A DNA stretch of 5,641 bases, from assembly GCA_002435305.1 (NCBI GenBank), contig DJMH01000042.1, forward strand, positions 14,747 through 20,387, read 5' to 3'. Each line of letters begins with the position of its first letter. The stretch's first letter is position 1. Made by a program: the position numbers and the translations under genes. Shown one piece after another: positions 1 to 5,639 of the stretch. This DNA comes from Dehalococcoidia bacterium UBA6495. Lineage in GTDB: Bacteria; Chloroflexota; Dehalococcoidia; Lucifugimonadales; UBA826. A model generated the notes under the pieces. That model was given only the letters and a program-made list of their open reading frames with translations, did no database searches and had not been told where the DNA came from.

Positions 1-164
1 TTTTGGACCAACGGCATTATAGAATAAAAAAGAGAACTTCGCATAATTATTCCTAAAACCCTATTTCAATGATCCATAACGTGAATATTGAGATAGACCC
101 TGATTAATCCGCAGAAATTTTGTGTGTGGCAAACTCTTGCTACTTCATAAGGAAATTGTGAAAA

Positions 165-170
165 TATATT
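165..170 (+). promoter_or_regulatory. Candidate -10 box for the tRNA gene
   Basis: TATATT, one mismatch from the sigma-70 -10 consensus, ends 9 bases before the mature tRNA 5' end. It would start transcription only a few bases upstream of the tRNA. I see no convincing -35 at 16-18 bases; the nearest TTG-containing hexamer (137-142, TTGCTA) is too far away. The tRNA could instead be read from a promoter outside the window. Confidence 0.25.
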
Positions 171-179
171 GTCCCCAAT

Positions 180-255
<76 letters not shown>

Positions 256-326
256 AACTCATTTCCACGGAAATACCCCCGAATCCGTAGCTAAATATCC
301 ATCGCACTGGACAGCATAGTTAACTG

Positions 327-347
327 ATTTTGGTAATTTCCCAAAAT
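327..347. repeat. 7-bp inverted repeat upstream of the lipid kinase
   Basis: ATTTTGG (327-333) and CCAAAAT (341-347) are perfect inverted repeats around a 7-base spacer. The stem is AT-rich and no T-run follows on either strand, so an intrinsic terminator for the tRNA is unlikely. It lies about 27 bases upstream of the TATAAT box, covering or just above the expected -35 region, where a repressor or activator site could sit. A chance occurrence is also possible. Confidence 0.3.
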
Positions 348-373
348 AGGATCCACTTACCTTTTCAATTCAA

Positions 374-379
374 TATAAT
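374..379 (+). promoter_or_regulatory. Perfect -10 box (TATAAT) for the lipid kinase
   Basis: A perfect TATAAT at 374-379 would start transcription near 385-387. The expected -35 positions (350-358) do not resemble TTGACA, so the promoter would be weak or activator-dependent. The last T of this box is also the first base of the only standard in-frame start codon (TTG at 379). If the promoter is real, that TTG is not in the transcript and translation must start further downstream. Confidence 0.45.
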
Positions 380-1299
380 TGGTCTCAGTTCAATTAGAAG
401 AGGTTATCCCAATAAAATTTGTCGTAATCGCCAACCTTCACAGTGGAAAGAAAGAAGGCCGCCAGGTTCTAGATCTTGTTGCCCCGATTTTTGATTCAGG
501 CAATGCTGAATTATCCGTAATGGTTACCGCTTTCCCAGGCCATGCCGAAGAGTTAGCGGGAAGTCTGGATTTCAGCATCTATGACGGGTTACTGGTCCTT
601 GGGGGTGACGGTACTTTCCATGAAGTCGTAAATGGAGTTCTCAAACGTGCTGACGGAAAGACACTTCCTATAGGATTACTTCCAGCTGGATCGGGAAATT
701 CTATACTCCACGACCTTTCCCTCACTGATCCAGTAGGAGCTGCTGAGGCCATAGTAGGGGGGAGAACCCGATTCATCGACGTAGCCCAAATAAAAGGGGA
801 TCTAACTCTAAGGTATTCGATTAACCTGATTGGCTGGGGATTGGTCACAGATGTGGGCGAGAGGGCAGAAACACTCCGCTGGCTAGGACCCCGTCGTTAT
901 ACGGTTTCCAGTGTTATCGAGATTTTGCGAAGAAAAACCCGGCAAGCCACCCTGGTTCTAGATGAAGAAACTATCGTTGATGATTTTACTTTTGTCGTTG
1001 CCTGTAATTCAATTCACATCGGGAAAGGAATGAAAATGGCACCCTCTGCAAAGCTAGATGATGGCCTCATAGATCTTGTCGTTGTTAGAGGCAGCATAAA
1101 TCGGCAAAGGTTGTTTTCGGTTCTTCCAAAACTTTTTGATGGGTCACATATTGAAGAGCCTGAAGTCGCCTATTATCAAGTTTCCAGTTTTTCCCTATCT
1201 TCAGAAACAAAAGATAATCTAAACATCGACGGTGAAATGGTTGGCAGCACCCCCATCGACGTAGAGATGCTCAAACAGGCTATTGAGATATTTGTGTAA
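379..1299 (+). CDS. Diacylglycerol/sphingosine kinase-family lipid kinase
   Basis: This is a soluble lipid kinase of the DAGK catalytic superfamily (COG1597, YegS/DgkB-like), which moves phosphate from ATP to a lipid hydroxyl at the inner membrane face. Numbering is from TTG 379. The N-terminal strand and turn FVVIANLHSGKKEG (14-27) form the nucleotide-binding start. GGDGT (75-79), followed by HEVVNG, is the family signature. LPAGSGN (101-107) is the second glycine-rich motif, with GSGN as in sphingosine kinases rather than GTGN. The C-terminal sandwich carries GKGMKMAPSAKLDDGLIDL (215-233) and the IDGE motif (283-286), which supplies catalytic Asp/Glu in relatives. Its 306 residues are normal. 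I see no signal peptide or membrane segment. TTG 379 directly follows an in-frame stop (376-378) and overlaps TATAAT; initiation at ATA 412 (protein beginning M-KFVVIAN) is more likely. The substrate cannot be told; phospholipid recycling is the usual role. Confidence 0.9.
   Translation: MVSVQLEEVIPIKFVVIANLHSGKKEGRQVLDLVAPIFDSGNAELSVMVTAFPGHAEELAGSLDFSIYDGLLVLGGDGTFHEVVNGVLKRADGKTLPIGLLPAGSGNSILHDLSLTDPVGAAEAIVGGRTRFIDVAQIKGDLTLRYSINLIGWGLVTDVGERAETLRWLGPRRYTVSSVIEILRRKTRQATLVLDEETIVDDFTFVVACNSIHIGKGMKMAPSAKLDDGLIDLVVVRGSINRQRLFSVLPKLFDGSHIEEPEVAYYQVSSFSLSSETKDNLNIDGEMVGSTPIDVEMLKQAIEIFV
397..403 (+). promoter_or_regulatory. Ribosome binding site pointing to an ATA start at 412
   Basis: GAAGAGG is a good Shine-Dalgarno sequence. 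It lies inside the reading frame that begins at TTG 379 and ends 8 bases before the in-frame ATA codon at 412. No comparable site precedes TTG 379; the nearest purine run, ATAGG at 346-350, is nearly 30 bases away. The spacing, the upstream TATAAT box and the protein family's usual N-terminus all agree on initiation near 412. Confidence 0.5.
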
Positions 1300-1300
1300 T

Positions 1301-1346
1301 TAAAAAAGGAATCCCTGTATTCCTATTTTCGAAGGCTTCAGGGATT
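1301..1346 (-). terminator. Intrinsic terminator of the PhzF-like gene
   Basis: AATCCCTG (1310-1317) and CAGGGATT (1339-1346) form a perfect 8-bp stem with a 21-base loop. The loop can fold a little further through a CCT/AGG pair. Read on the minus strand, the stem is followed by CC and six T's (1302-1307), the classic intrinsic terminator layout. The stem begins inside the TAA stop of the minus-strand gene. On the plus strand no T-run follows, so it would end lipid kinase transcripts poorly, though the hairpin may protect their 3' ends. Confidence 0.65.
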
Positions 1347-2241
1347 ATATGTGTAGGGTTCCTTTACTTACGAGGACACTATTTCCACCTATCCAGACCC
1401 CGGTAATTTCTCCGTTCCGTTTTTGAGTCCTTCCGTATAAAACACTGGGACGCCCAATTTCAGTCCCTTGCGAAATCCTCCATTCACAGTCTGAATTGGG
1501 GGCAGAATCATAGTGAGTTAACAATGCAATAAGAGCACAATTTGCACTACCGGTCGCCGGGTCTTCAAAAACCCCGTCTAGCGGGGCAAACATGCGGGCC
1601 CTTATATCAAAGCCCTCCACCTTCCTGCAGTAGAGATGTATGTATGAGGGCACTCCTTCCTTGATCAGTTTGTCTAATTCTTTAGTATTTATTTGAGCGA
1701 TTTGTAGGGCAGAAAGCGATGCGATTTCTACAAACAAAAACGGCAGTCCAACTGAAGCTGTTTCAGGTGAGTGAATATCTGTAACGATATCCACTTCGTT
1801 TAATGACAGTGATTTGGCGACCATATCTGCAGGCACAGAATCTCCAATGGATAGTGGTTCTGGTGCTGCGAGTTCACACCAAATCTGGTCGGATGAATCT
1901 AAAGTTATACTGACAGGAACTAAACCCGCCTTCTCCTCAAATATAACTTCCATCGTTTCCTTTATGTCTCCAAATAAACCCTCATTAGCCAACGCGAAAG
2001 CAGTCCCAATGTTTGGGTGACCAGCAAAGGGCACTTCAGTAGTGGGTGTGAAAATGCGTACTTTCCTTGTGTGGCCATATTCCGGAGGGAATACAAAGGT
2101 TGTCTCAGAAAAATTGAACTCTTTTGCAATAGCTTGCATTTGGCAGTCAGACAAGCCTTGAGCATCAGGTAAAACTGCCAATTGGTTCCCGTTAAACCTT
2201 TGATGGGTGAAAACATCGCATATGAAATATTTATATCGCAA
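1345..2241 (-). CDS. PhzF-family (phenazine biosynthesis-like) epimerase/isomerase
   Basis: This is a full-length PhzF-fold protein (298 residues; relatives are about 260-300). The family has two similar diaminopimelate-epimerase-like halves with a cofactor-free acid/base active site. PhzF itself isomerises trans-2,3-dihydro-3-hydroxyanthranilate, but most members have no known substrate. Visible motifs are FNGNQLAVL (16-24), SETTFV with the likely catalytic Glu46, PFAGHPNIGTAF (71-82) with His75, IRARMFAP (213-220), DPATGSANCAL (227-237) and QGTEIGRPS (258-266). No other phenazine genes are present, so phenazine synthesis should not be inferred. The start is a TTG; AGGG (plus-strand 2248-2251) lies about 6 bases before it, and an N-terminus of MRYKYFICDVFT fits the family. 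The gene is convergent with the lipid kinase and divergent from the monooxygenase. Confidence 0.92.
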   Translation of the reverse strand: MRYKYFICDVFTHQRFNGNQLAVLPDAQGLSDCQMQAIAKEFNFSETTFVFPPEYGHTRKVRIFTPTTEVPFAGHPNIGTAFALANEGLFGDIKETMEVIFEEKAGLVPVSITLDSSDQIWCELAAPEPLSIGDSVPADMVAKSLSLNEVDIVTDIHSPETASVGLPFLFVEIASLSALQIAQINTKELDKLIKEGVPSYIHLYCRKVEGFDIRARMFAPLDGVFEDPATGSANCALIALLTHYDSAPNSDCEWRISQGTEIGRPSVLYGRTQKRNGEITGVWIGGNSVLVSKGTLHI

Positions 2242-2263
2242 TAAATTCCCTAACTTTGTGCTA

Positions 2264-2293
2264 TTGGTAATAATATTGGGCCGGCTGTATATT
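2264..2293 (+). promoter_or_regulatory. Candidate sigma-70 promoter for the monooxygenase in the divergent gap
   Basis: TTGGTA (2264-2269, 4 of 6 matches) and TATATT (2288-2293, 5 of 6) are 18 bases apart. They would start transcription near 2300, leaving a short leader containing the AGGA ribosome site at 2314-2317. The 81-base gap must also carry the promoter of the minus-strand PhzF-like gene; a weak TTGATT (2295-2300, minus) with TATTAT about 19 bases on is the best candidate. Two ATTGG copies (2263-2267 and 2274-2278) lie between, where a shared regulator could bind. This is by-eye matching only. Confidence 0.35.
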
Positions 2294-2313
2294 AAATCAA
2301 ACTGGGACCAAAC

Positions 2314-2317
2314 AGGA
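2314..2317 (+). promoter_or_regulatory. Ribosome binding site of the monooxygenase
   Basis: AGGA ends 5 bases before ATG 2323, a normal distance, and supports that start. The preceding bases (AAAC) do not extend the match. Confidence 0.55.
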
Positions 2318-2322
2318 ACTGA

Positions 2323-3963
2323 ATGAAAGCTATTAAAAAAGTCATCGCCAAACCAGTAGGAAACCTTGGCCTTGACTACGACGCCATTGTAATAGGAGCC
2401 GGTATTTCCGGGCTTTACCAGTTGCTGAAATTGAGAGAGGCGGGATTAAAGGTACGTGTCTTTGAGGCAGGTACCGGGGTCGGTGGCACCTGGTATTGGA
2501 ACAGATATCCAGGAGCCAGGTTTGATTCAGAAAGTTATTCTTATGCGTATTCTTTCTCGCAAGAACTCTTGGATGAATGGAACTGGTCTGAACATTTCGC
2601 CTCCCAACCTGAAATTCTCAGCTACCTACAACATGTCGCAGACAAATTTGATCTCTTAAAGAACATTCAATTTTCAAGTGACGTGAAATCCGCCATTTAT
2701 GATGAGAAAAGTAGAAGCTGGGGAATTACACTGTCAGATGGGAAAATATACCGAAGTAGGTTTTTGATTGCTGGTATTGGACTCCTTTCTCAGCCCACCA
2801 TGCCCAAGATCGAAGGGGCGGATTCCTTCAAAGGTCCTTCATTCCATACATCCCGGTGGCCTCACTCTCCAGTCGATTTCTCAAATAAAAGGGTGGCAAT
2901 CATTGGAACCGGTGCAAGCGGTGTTCAAGCCATACAAGAAATTTGCAAAAACGTTGGGCATCTTACCGTTTTCCAACGTCGTCCAAACTGGTGTGCCCCT
3001 CTCCATAACGGAAAAATAAGTTCTGAAGAAATGAAACATATCAGATCAGGCTATTATGAAATGTTTAACCGGTGTGACCTAACACAGGCGGGGTTTTTAC
3101 ATACTGTTGACCCAAGAAGTACCTTCGAAGTTACCGAAAAAGAAAGATACGAGTTTTGGGAACATTTATATGCAAGTAAAGGGTTTGGGATATGGCAGGG
3201 TAATTTCAAAGATGTACCCACTGATCCTGAGGCTAATAAATTAATGTCAGATTTCGTGGCTGACAAGATACGAGGTCGTGTAAATGATCCGGAGGTGGCC
3301 GAGAAATTGATTCCCAAAGATCATGGTTTTGGAACCCGCCGGGTACCACTGGAGACTAAATATTTCGAATCTTACAACCAGGAAAATGTTGAACTAATTG
3401 ATATCAAAGAAAATCCCATTGTACGGGTCACTCCGAAAGGCATTTTGACCAATGAAAACGAATTTGAATTCGACTTCATAATATACGCCACCGGATTTGA
3501 TGCTATTCTTGGGAGTTATGACAGAATCGATATCCGAGGGACCAACGGGCAGAAATTGAGGAATCAATGGAAGCGGGAGTTATCTACTTTCCTAGGGCTG
3601 CAAGTCAATAATTTCCCAAACCTATTTATGATACTTGGGCCCCATGCCTTACTAGGAAACAACCCTAGAAGTATTGAATACAACGTTGAATGGATCACAG
3701 ATCTTATCCACTTCATGGAGGAAAAAGGGTTTACGCGAGCAGAAGCCACACCCGAGGCAGTTGATAGTTGGTATGAGTATGTACTAGAACAAGGAGAGGG
3801 CCTCTTATCTAATGAAGTTGATTCCTGGATGACCGGTGTAAATAGTAACCTAGAGGGTAGGCAAAAAAGAATCATCGCAAGATACAGTGGAAGCCAGGCT
3901 TCATACCGTAGTCGGTGTGACGAAGTTGTAGCAAGTGGGTACGCTGAATTGAATTTACGATAA
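2323..3963 (+). CDS. Type I Baeyer-Villiger flavin monooxygenase
   Basis: This is a FAD- and NADPH-dependent cytoplasmic enzyme that inserts one oxygen of O2 next to a ketone carbonyl, giving an ester or lactone. The first Rossmann motif GAGISG (25-30) binds FAD. GGTWYWNRYPGARFDSES (54-71) is the conserved block with Asp68. The Baeyer-Villiger fingerprint FxGxxxHxxxWP is intact at 169-180 (Phe169, Gly171, His175, Trp179). The second Rossmann motif GTGASG (195-200) binds NADP. GFGTRR (335-340) places Arg340 where phenylacetone monooxygenase has its catalytic Arg337. ATGFD (389-393) is the FAD-proximal motif. At 546 residues it matches cyclohexanone monooxygenase length. By memory it looks closer to phenylacetone monooxygenase (for example WNWSEHFASQPEIL) than to cyclohexanone monooxygenase. 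The C-terminal GVNSNLEGR (505-513) replaces the GANxPGK of those two, probably a subgroup trait. Substrate unknown. The nearest same-strand gene downstream is the amidohydrolase, 196 bases on. Confidence 0.95.
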   Translation: MKAIKKVIAKPVGNLGLDYDAIVIGAGISGLYQLLKLREAGLKVRVFEAGTGVGGTWYWNRYPGARFDSESYSYAYSFSQELLDEWNWSEHFASQPEILSYLQHVADKFDLLKNIQFSSDVKSAIYDEKSRSWGITLSDGKIYRSRFLIAGIGLLSQPTMPKIEGADSFKGPSFHTSRWPHSPVDFSNKRVAIIGTGASGVQAIQEICKNVGHLTVFQRRPNWCAPLHNGKISSEEMKHIRSGYYEMFNRCDLTQAGFLHTVDPRSTFEVTEKERYEFWEHLYASKGFGIWQGNFKDVPTDPEANKLMSDFVADKIRGRVNDPEVAEKLIPKDHGFGTRRVPLETKYFESYNQENVELIDIKENPIVRVTPKGILTNENEFEFDFIIYATGFDAILGSYDRIDIRGTNGQKLRNQWKRELSTFLGLQVNNFPNLFMILGPHALLGNNPRSIEYNVEWITDLIHFMEEKGFTRAEATPEAVDSWYEYVLEQGEGLLSNEVDSWMTGVNSNLEGRQKRIIARYSGSQASYRSRCDEVVASGYAELNLR

Positions 3964-3981
3964 GGTAAATGGGTATGTGTC

Positions 3982-4017
3982 GGAGGTGACTCTCCAAATG
4001 ACATTGGAAGGGTGTCA
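3982..4017 (+). promoter_or_regulatory. Near-perfect Shine-Dalgarno with competing hairpins, 18 bases after the monooxygenase stop
   Basis: GGAGGTGA (3982-3989) is a full-length complement to the 16S rRNA 3' end, stronger than the ribosome sites of the large genes here. ATG 3998 follows at 8 bases but opens only nine codons before TAA at 4025-4027. Two mutually exclusive folds are possible. GGAG (3982-3985) can pair with CTCC (3992-3995), hiding the Shine-Dalgarno. Alternatively TCCAA (3993-3997) can pair with TTGGA (4004-4008), extended by TGAC (3987-3990) with GTCA (4014-4017), which places the ATG in the loop. No T-run follows. It may be a leader-peptide or attenuation element, a decayed gene start, or chance. 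Confidence 0.3.
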
Positions 4018-4028
4018 GATCTTATAAA
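3998..4028 (+). promoter_or_regulatory. Candidate promoter for the amidohydrolase
   Basis: ATGACA (3998-4003, 5 of 6 to TTGACA) and TATAAA (4023-4028, 5 of 6 to TATAAT) are spaced 19 bases apart, slightly long. Transcription would start near 4035, giving the amidohydrolase its own message with a leader of about 125 bases. It overlaps the hairpin and tiny ORF just upstream, so the two readings of this stretch compete. Confidence 0.35.
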
Positions 4029-4040
4029 TATAGGGCCAAT

Positions 4041-4127
4041 ATGATAACCATCACGGCTCATGAATCTATGAAGAGTGGAGCAGAATCTTTTCGAAAAGCT
4101 GTGGAAAAAGAGTTAAGACACATCTGA
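4041..4127 (+). CDS. Possible 28-residue small ORF in the amidohydrolase leader
   Basis: This short ATG-TGA frame begins MITITAHESM and ends VEKELRHI. It is hydrophilic, with a likely amphipathic Lys/Glu-rich helix in its second half and no membrane segment. AGGG (4032-4035) lies 5 bases before the ATG. The frame stays open upstream to 4002 without another ATG. I do not recognise it. It could be a small protein, a leader peptide, the remains of a decayed gene, or chance: an open frame of this length is not statistically remarkable. Confidence 0.2.
   Translation: MITITAHESMKSGAESFRKAVEKELRHI
4087..4098. repeat. 12-bp perfect palindrome in the amidohydrolase leader
   Basis: CTTTTCGAAAAG is a perfect 12-base palindrome, about 60 bases upstream of the preferred amidohydrolase start and downstream of the candidate promoter, where a repressor could act. 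A 12-base palindrome is expected about once in a window of this size by chance, so only its position makes it notable. Confidence 0.2.
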
Positions 4128-4147
4128 CGCCAGTTGCAGGCCTCATG

Positions 4148-4151
4148 GGAG
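4148..4151 (+). promoter_or_regulatory. Ribosome binding site that decides the amidohydrolase start
   Basis: GGAG lies 8 bases before ATG 4160. The alternative in-frame ATG at 4145 has only AGG (4138-4140) upstream and would put this GGAG inside the coding region. The N-terminus from 4160 (MKYLIHDSTIVTG) is also the usual opening of the family. Confidence 0.6.
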
Positions 4152-4159
4152 ATGATTTA

Positions 4160-5551
4160 ATGAAGTATTTGATTCATGATTCGACGATCGTGACCGGAAA
4201 TTTAACACGAGAAATCCTGTATCAGGCGTCTATTCTTGTGGAAGATGGAATCATTAAAGATATTGGTAAAACTAACGTCCTTCAAAGAAATCACCCGGAT
4301 ATAGCGAAAATCAACGGTGCTGGGAAGGTTGTTTTCCCTGGTTTAATCAATTGCCATACACATTTGTTGGCTACAGCCGATAAAGGTATCCTCGAAGATT
4401 TTGGATTTCCGACCACTCTAAAATTCCCCACTACCGGTCGCGGGTTACTGAACGAGGATGAGCGAAATATTTTTGCAAAACTGGCATGTATAGAAGCTAT
4501 AAGAAGTGGAACTACCACCTTATTGGAAATCTCAGATAGCATTGAAGATTATGCTCAAACTTTGAATTCCACGGGTCTGCGTTTTTTTATTGGCGAAACC
4601 ATGAAAGACATCGATGATGCAAAATTCAAAGATGGATACTTCGAATATTCATCTCATAACCGAGAAAACGCCATCGGTAAGGCTTCTGATCTAATAGACA
4701 AATGGCACGGGAAATCAAACGGAAGAATGAATGGATTCGTAGCTCCTCATGCCCCAGAAACTGTTTCTCCTGAGCTCTTAAGGGCTTCAAGAGATTTATC
4801 AGAAACCTATGAGACCGGTTATACAATTCATTTGTCTCAAAGTTATAAAGAAATTGAAGCAATTAAACGTGTCAGGGGTGTTTTACCGACACATTACCTT
4901 TTTGCCAATGAATTTTTGAGCGACCGTCTAGTTGCGGCTCATTGTAGGTATGTTGATCAATCAGAAATCGCATTGTTGGGACAACTAAACGTTGGAGTAT
5001 CCCACAACTCGGCAATTGGAGCTCGCAGAGGAGCAGCAGCCCCAGTGAGAGAATTGCTGTCATCTGGATGTTCTTTGGGTCTGGGCTCTGACAATATGGC
5101 AGAGGATATGGTAGAGGTAATGAGAGCAGCTCTCTTTCATGAAAGAGTTAGAAGAAATGATGAAATGCACCCGCAACCTGAAGATGTCTTAGAGTGGGCC
5201 ACTATGGGCGGTGCAAGAACACTAGGTATTTCGAATCAAGTAGGATCAATAGAGATTGGTAAAAAGGCTGACTTATTTATGATAGATCCTATGAAAGCTC
5301 ATTTGGTACCTACTCTCAGAATTGTGTCTTCATTTGTTCACAACGGAATTTCTTCTGATGTTACGGATGTAATGATAGACGGTAAGTGGGCTATGAAAAA
5401 TTCTATTATTTTAACTATTCCTGAAGCCGAGATAATACAAGCCGCTGAAGAAATAGGTCACCGTGTATGGAATCAATTAATTGAAGAAAACCCAAACGTG
5501 CCTTTCCCAATTAAACTACCTCCAGAACCCTTTCAAGATTCGAAAAATTAA
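4160..5551 (+). CDS. TrzA/AtzA/MTA deaminase-type amidohydrolase
   Basis: This is a metal-dependent hydrolase of the amidohydrolase superfamily (COG0402), whose members remove amino or chloro groups from aromatic ring carbons or cleave related C-N bonds in the cytoplasm. Numbering is from ATG 4160 (463 residues, normal length). The small N-terminal beta domain (about 1-55) leads to PGLINCHTHL (60-69) with metal ligands His66 and His68. HAPETVS (197-203) is the substrate-side His region. IHLSQS (223-228) provides metal ligand His224. AAHCRYVD (259-266) provides His261, and GLGSDN (307-312) metal ligand Asp311. The C-terminal VGSIEIGKKADLFMID (361-376) is the usual closing beta-domain motif. 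In methylthioadenosine deaminase and TrzN a catalytic Glu follows the third His as HxxE; here it is Gln227 (HxxQ). I recall similar HLAQS sequences in unstudied relatives, so this may be a subgroup. Specificity cannot be assigned. An alternative ATG at 4145 adds five residues. No terminator follows; transcription probably continues downstream. Confidence 0.92.
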   Translation: MKYLIHDSTIVTGNLTREILYQASILVEDGIIKDIGKTNVLQRNHPDIAKINGAGKVVFPGLINCHTHLLATADKGILEDFGFPTTLKFPTTGRGLLNEDERNIFAKLACIEAIRSGTTTLLEISDSIEDYAQTLNSTGLRFFIGETMKDIDDAKFKDGYFEYSSHNRENAIGKASDLIDKWHGKSNGRMNGFVAPHAPETVSPELLRASRDLSETYETGYTIHLSQSYKEIEAIKRVRGVLPTHYLFANEFLSDRLVAAHCRYVDQSEIALLGQLNVGVSHNSAIGARRGAAAPVRELLSSGCSLGLGSDNMAEDMVEVMRAALFHERVRRNDEMHPQPEDVLEWATMGGARTLGISNQVGSIEIGKKADLFMIDPMKAHLVPTLRIVSSFVHNGISSDVTDVMIDGKWAMKNSIILTIPEAEIIQAAEEIGHRVWNQLIEENPNVPFPIKLPPEPFQDSKN

Positions 5552-5558
5552 TCCCCAA

Positions 5559-5565
5559 AGAGGTG
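5559..5565 (+). promoter_or_regulatory. Strong ribosome binding site before the 22-codon ORF
   Basis: AGAGGTG matches six of the seven bases of the ideal GGAGGTG and ends 5 bases before ATG 5571. It begins only 7 bases after the amidohydrolase stop codon, consistent with an operon junction. Confidence 0.55.
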
Positions 5566-5570
5566 CGGTG

Positions 5571-5639
5571 ATGGAAGACTGGGATCTCCAGAACAATCCG
5601 AATATCAATCCTGGCAAACACTGGAGAGCAAATAGATGA
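5571..5639 (+). CDS. 22-residue small ORF coupled to the next gene
   Basis: ATG 5571 to TGA 5637-5639 encodes 22 residues, beginning MEDWDLQNN and ending GKHWRANR. It is rich in Asn and Trp, with an acidic front and basic end, and has no hydrophobic stretch. It starts 19 bases after the amidohydrolase stop, has the strong ribosome site at 5559-5565, and its stop overlaps the following ATG as ATGA (5636-5639), the usual layout for translational coupling. I do not recognise the peptide. It may be a leader peptide, a small protein, or the true N-terminus of a frameshifted downstream gene. Confidence 0.4.
   Translation: MEDWDLQNNPNINPGKHWRANR

Noticed and set aside
1..27. Short open frame at the left edge ending in TAA (25-27), possibly the tail of an upstream gene
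   Set aside because: Only eight codons are visible and the other frames also close nearby, so nothing supports coding.
69..107. 12-codon ATG frame in the left intergenic region
   Set aside because: There is no ribosome site upstream, and it is too short to separate from chance.
261..288. Small hairpins just after the tRNA (ATTTC/GAAAT and ACGGA/TCCGT) as a tRNA terminator
   Set aside because: The stems are 5 bp, mutually overlapping, and not followed by a T-run.
1345..2241. Evidence for a phenazine biosynthesis cluster
   Set aside because: PhzF-fold proteins are widespread with other or unknown roles, and no other phenazine gene is present.
3982..4028. A known riboswitch class before the amidohydrolase
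   Set aside because: The stretch does not match the conserved cores of the glycine, guanidine, ZTP or SAH riboswitches as I remember them.
3564..4061. 165-codon minus-strand open frame across the monooxygenase end
   Set aside because: It lies antisense to a clearly real gene whose motifs extend to its C-terminus, and its translation shows no recognisable domain.
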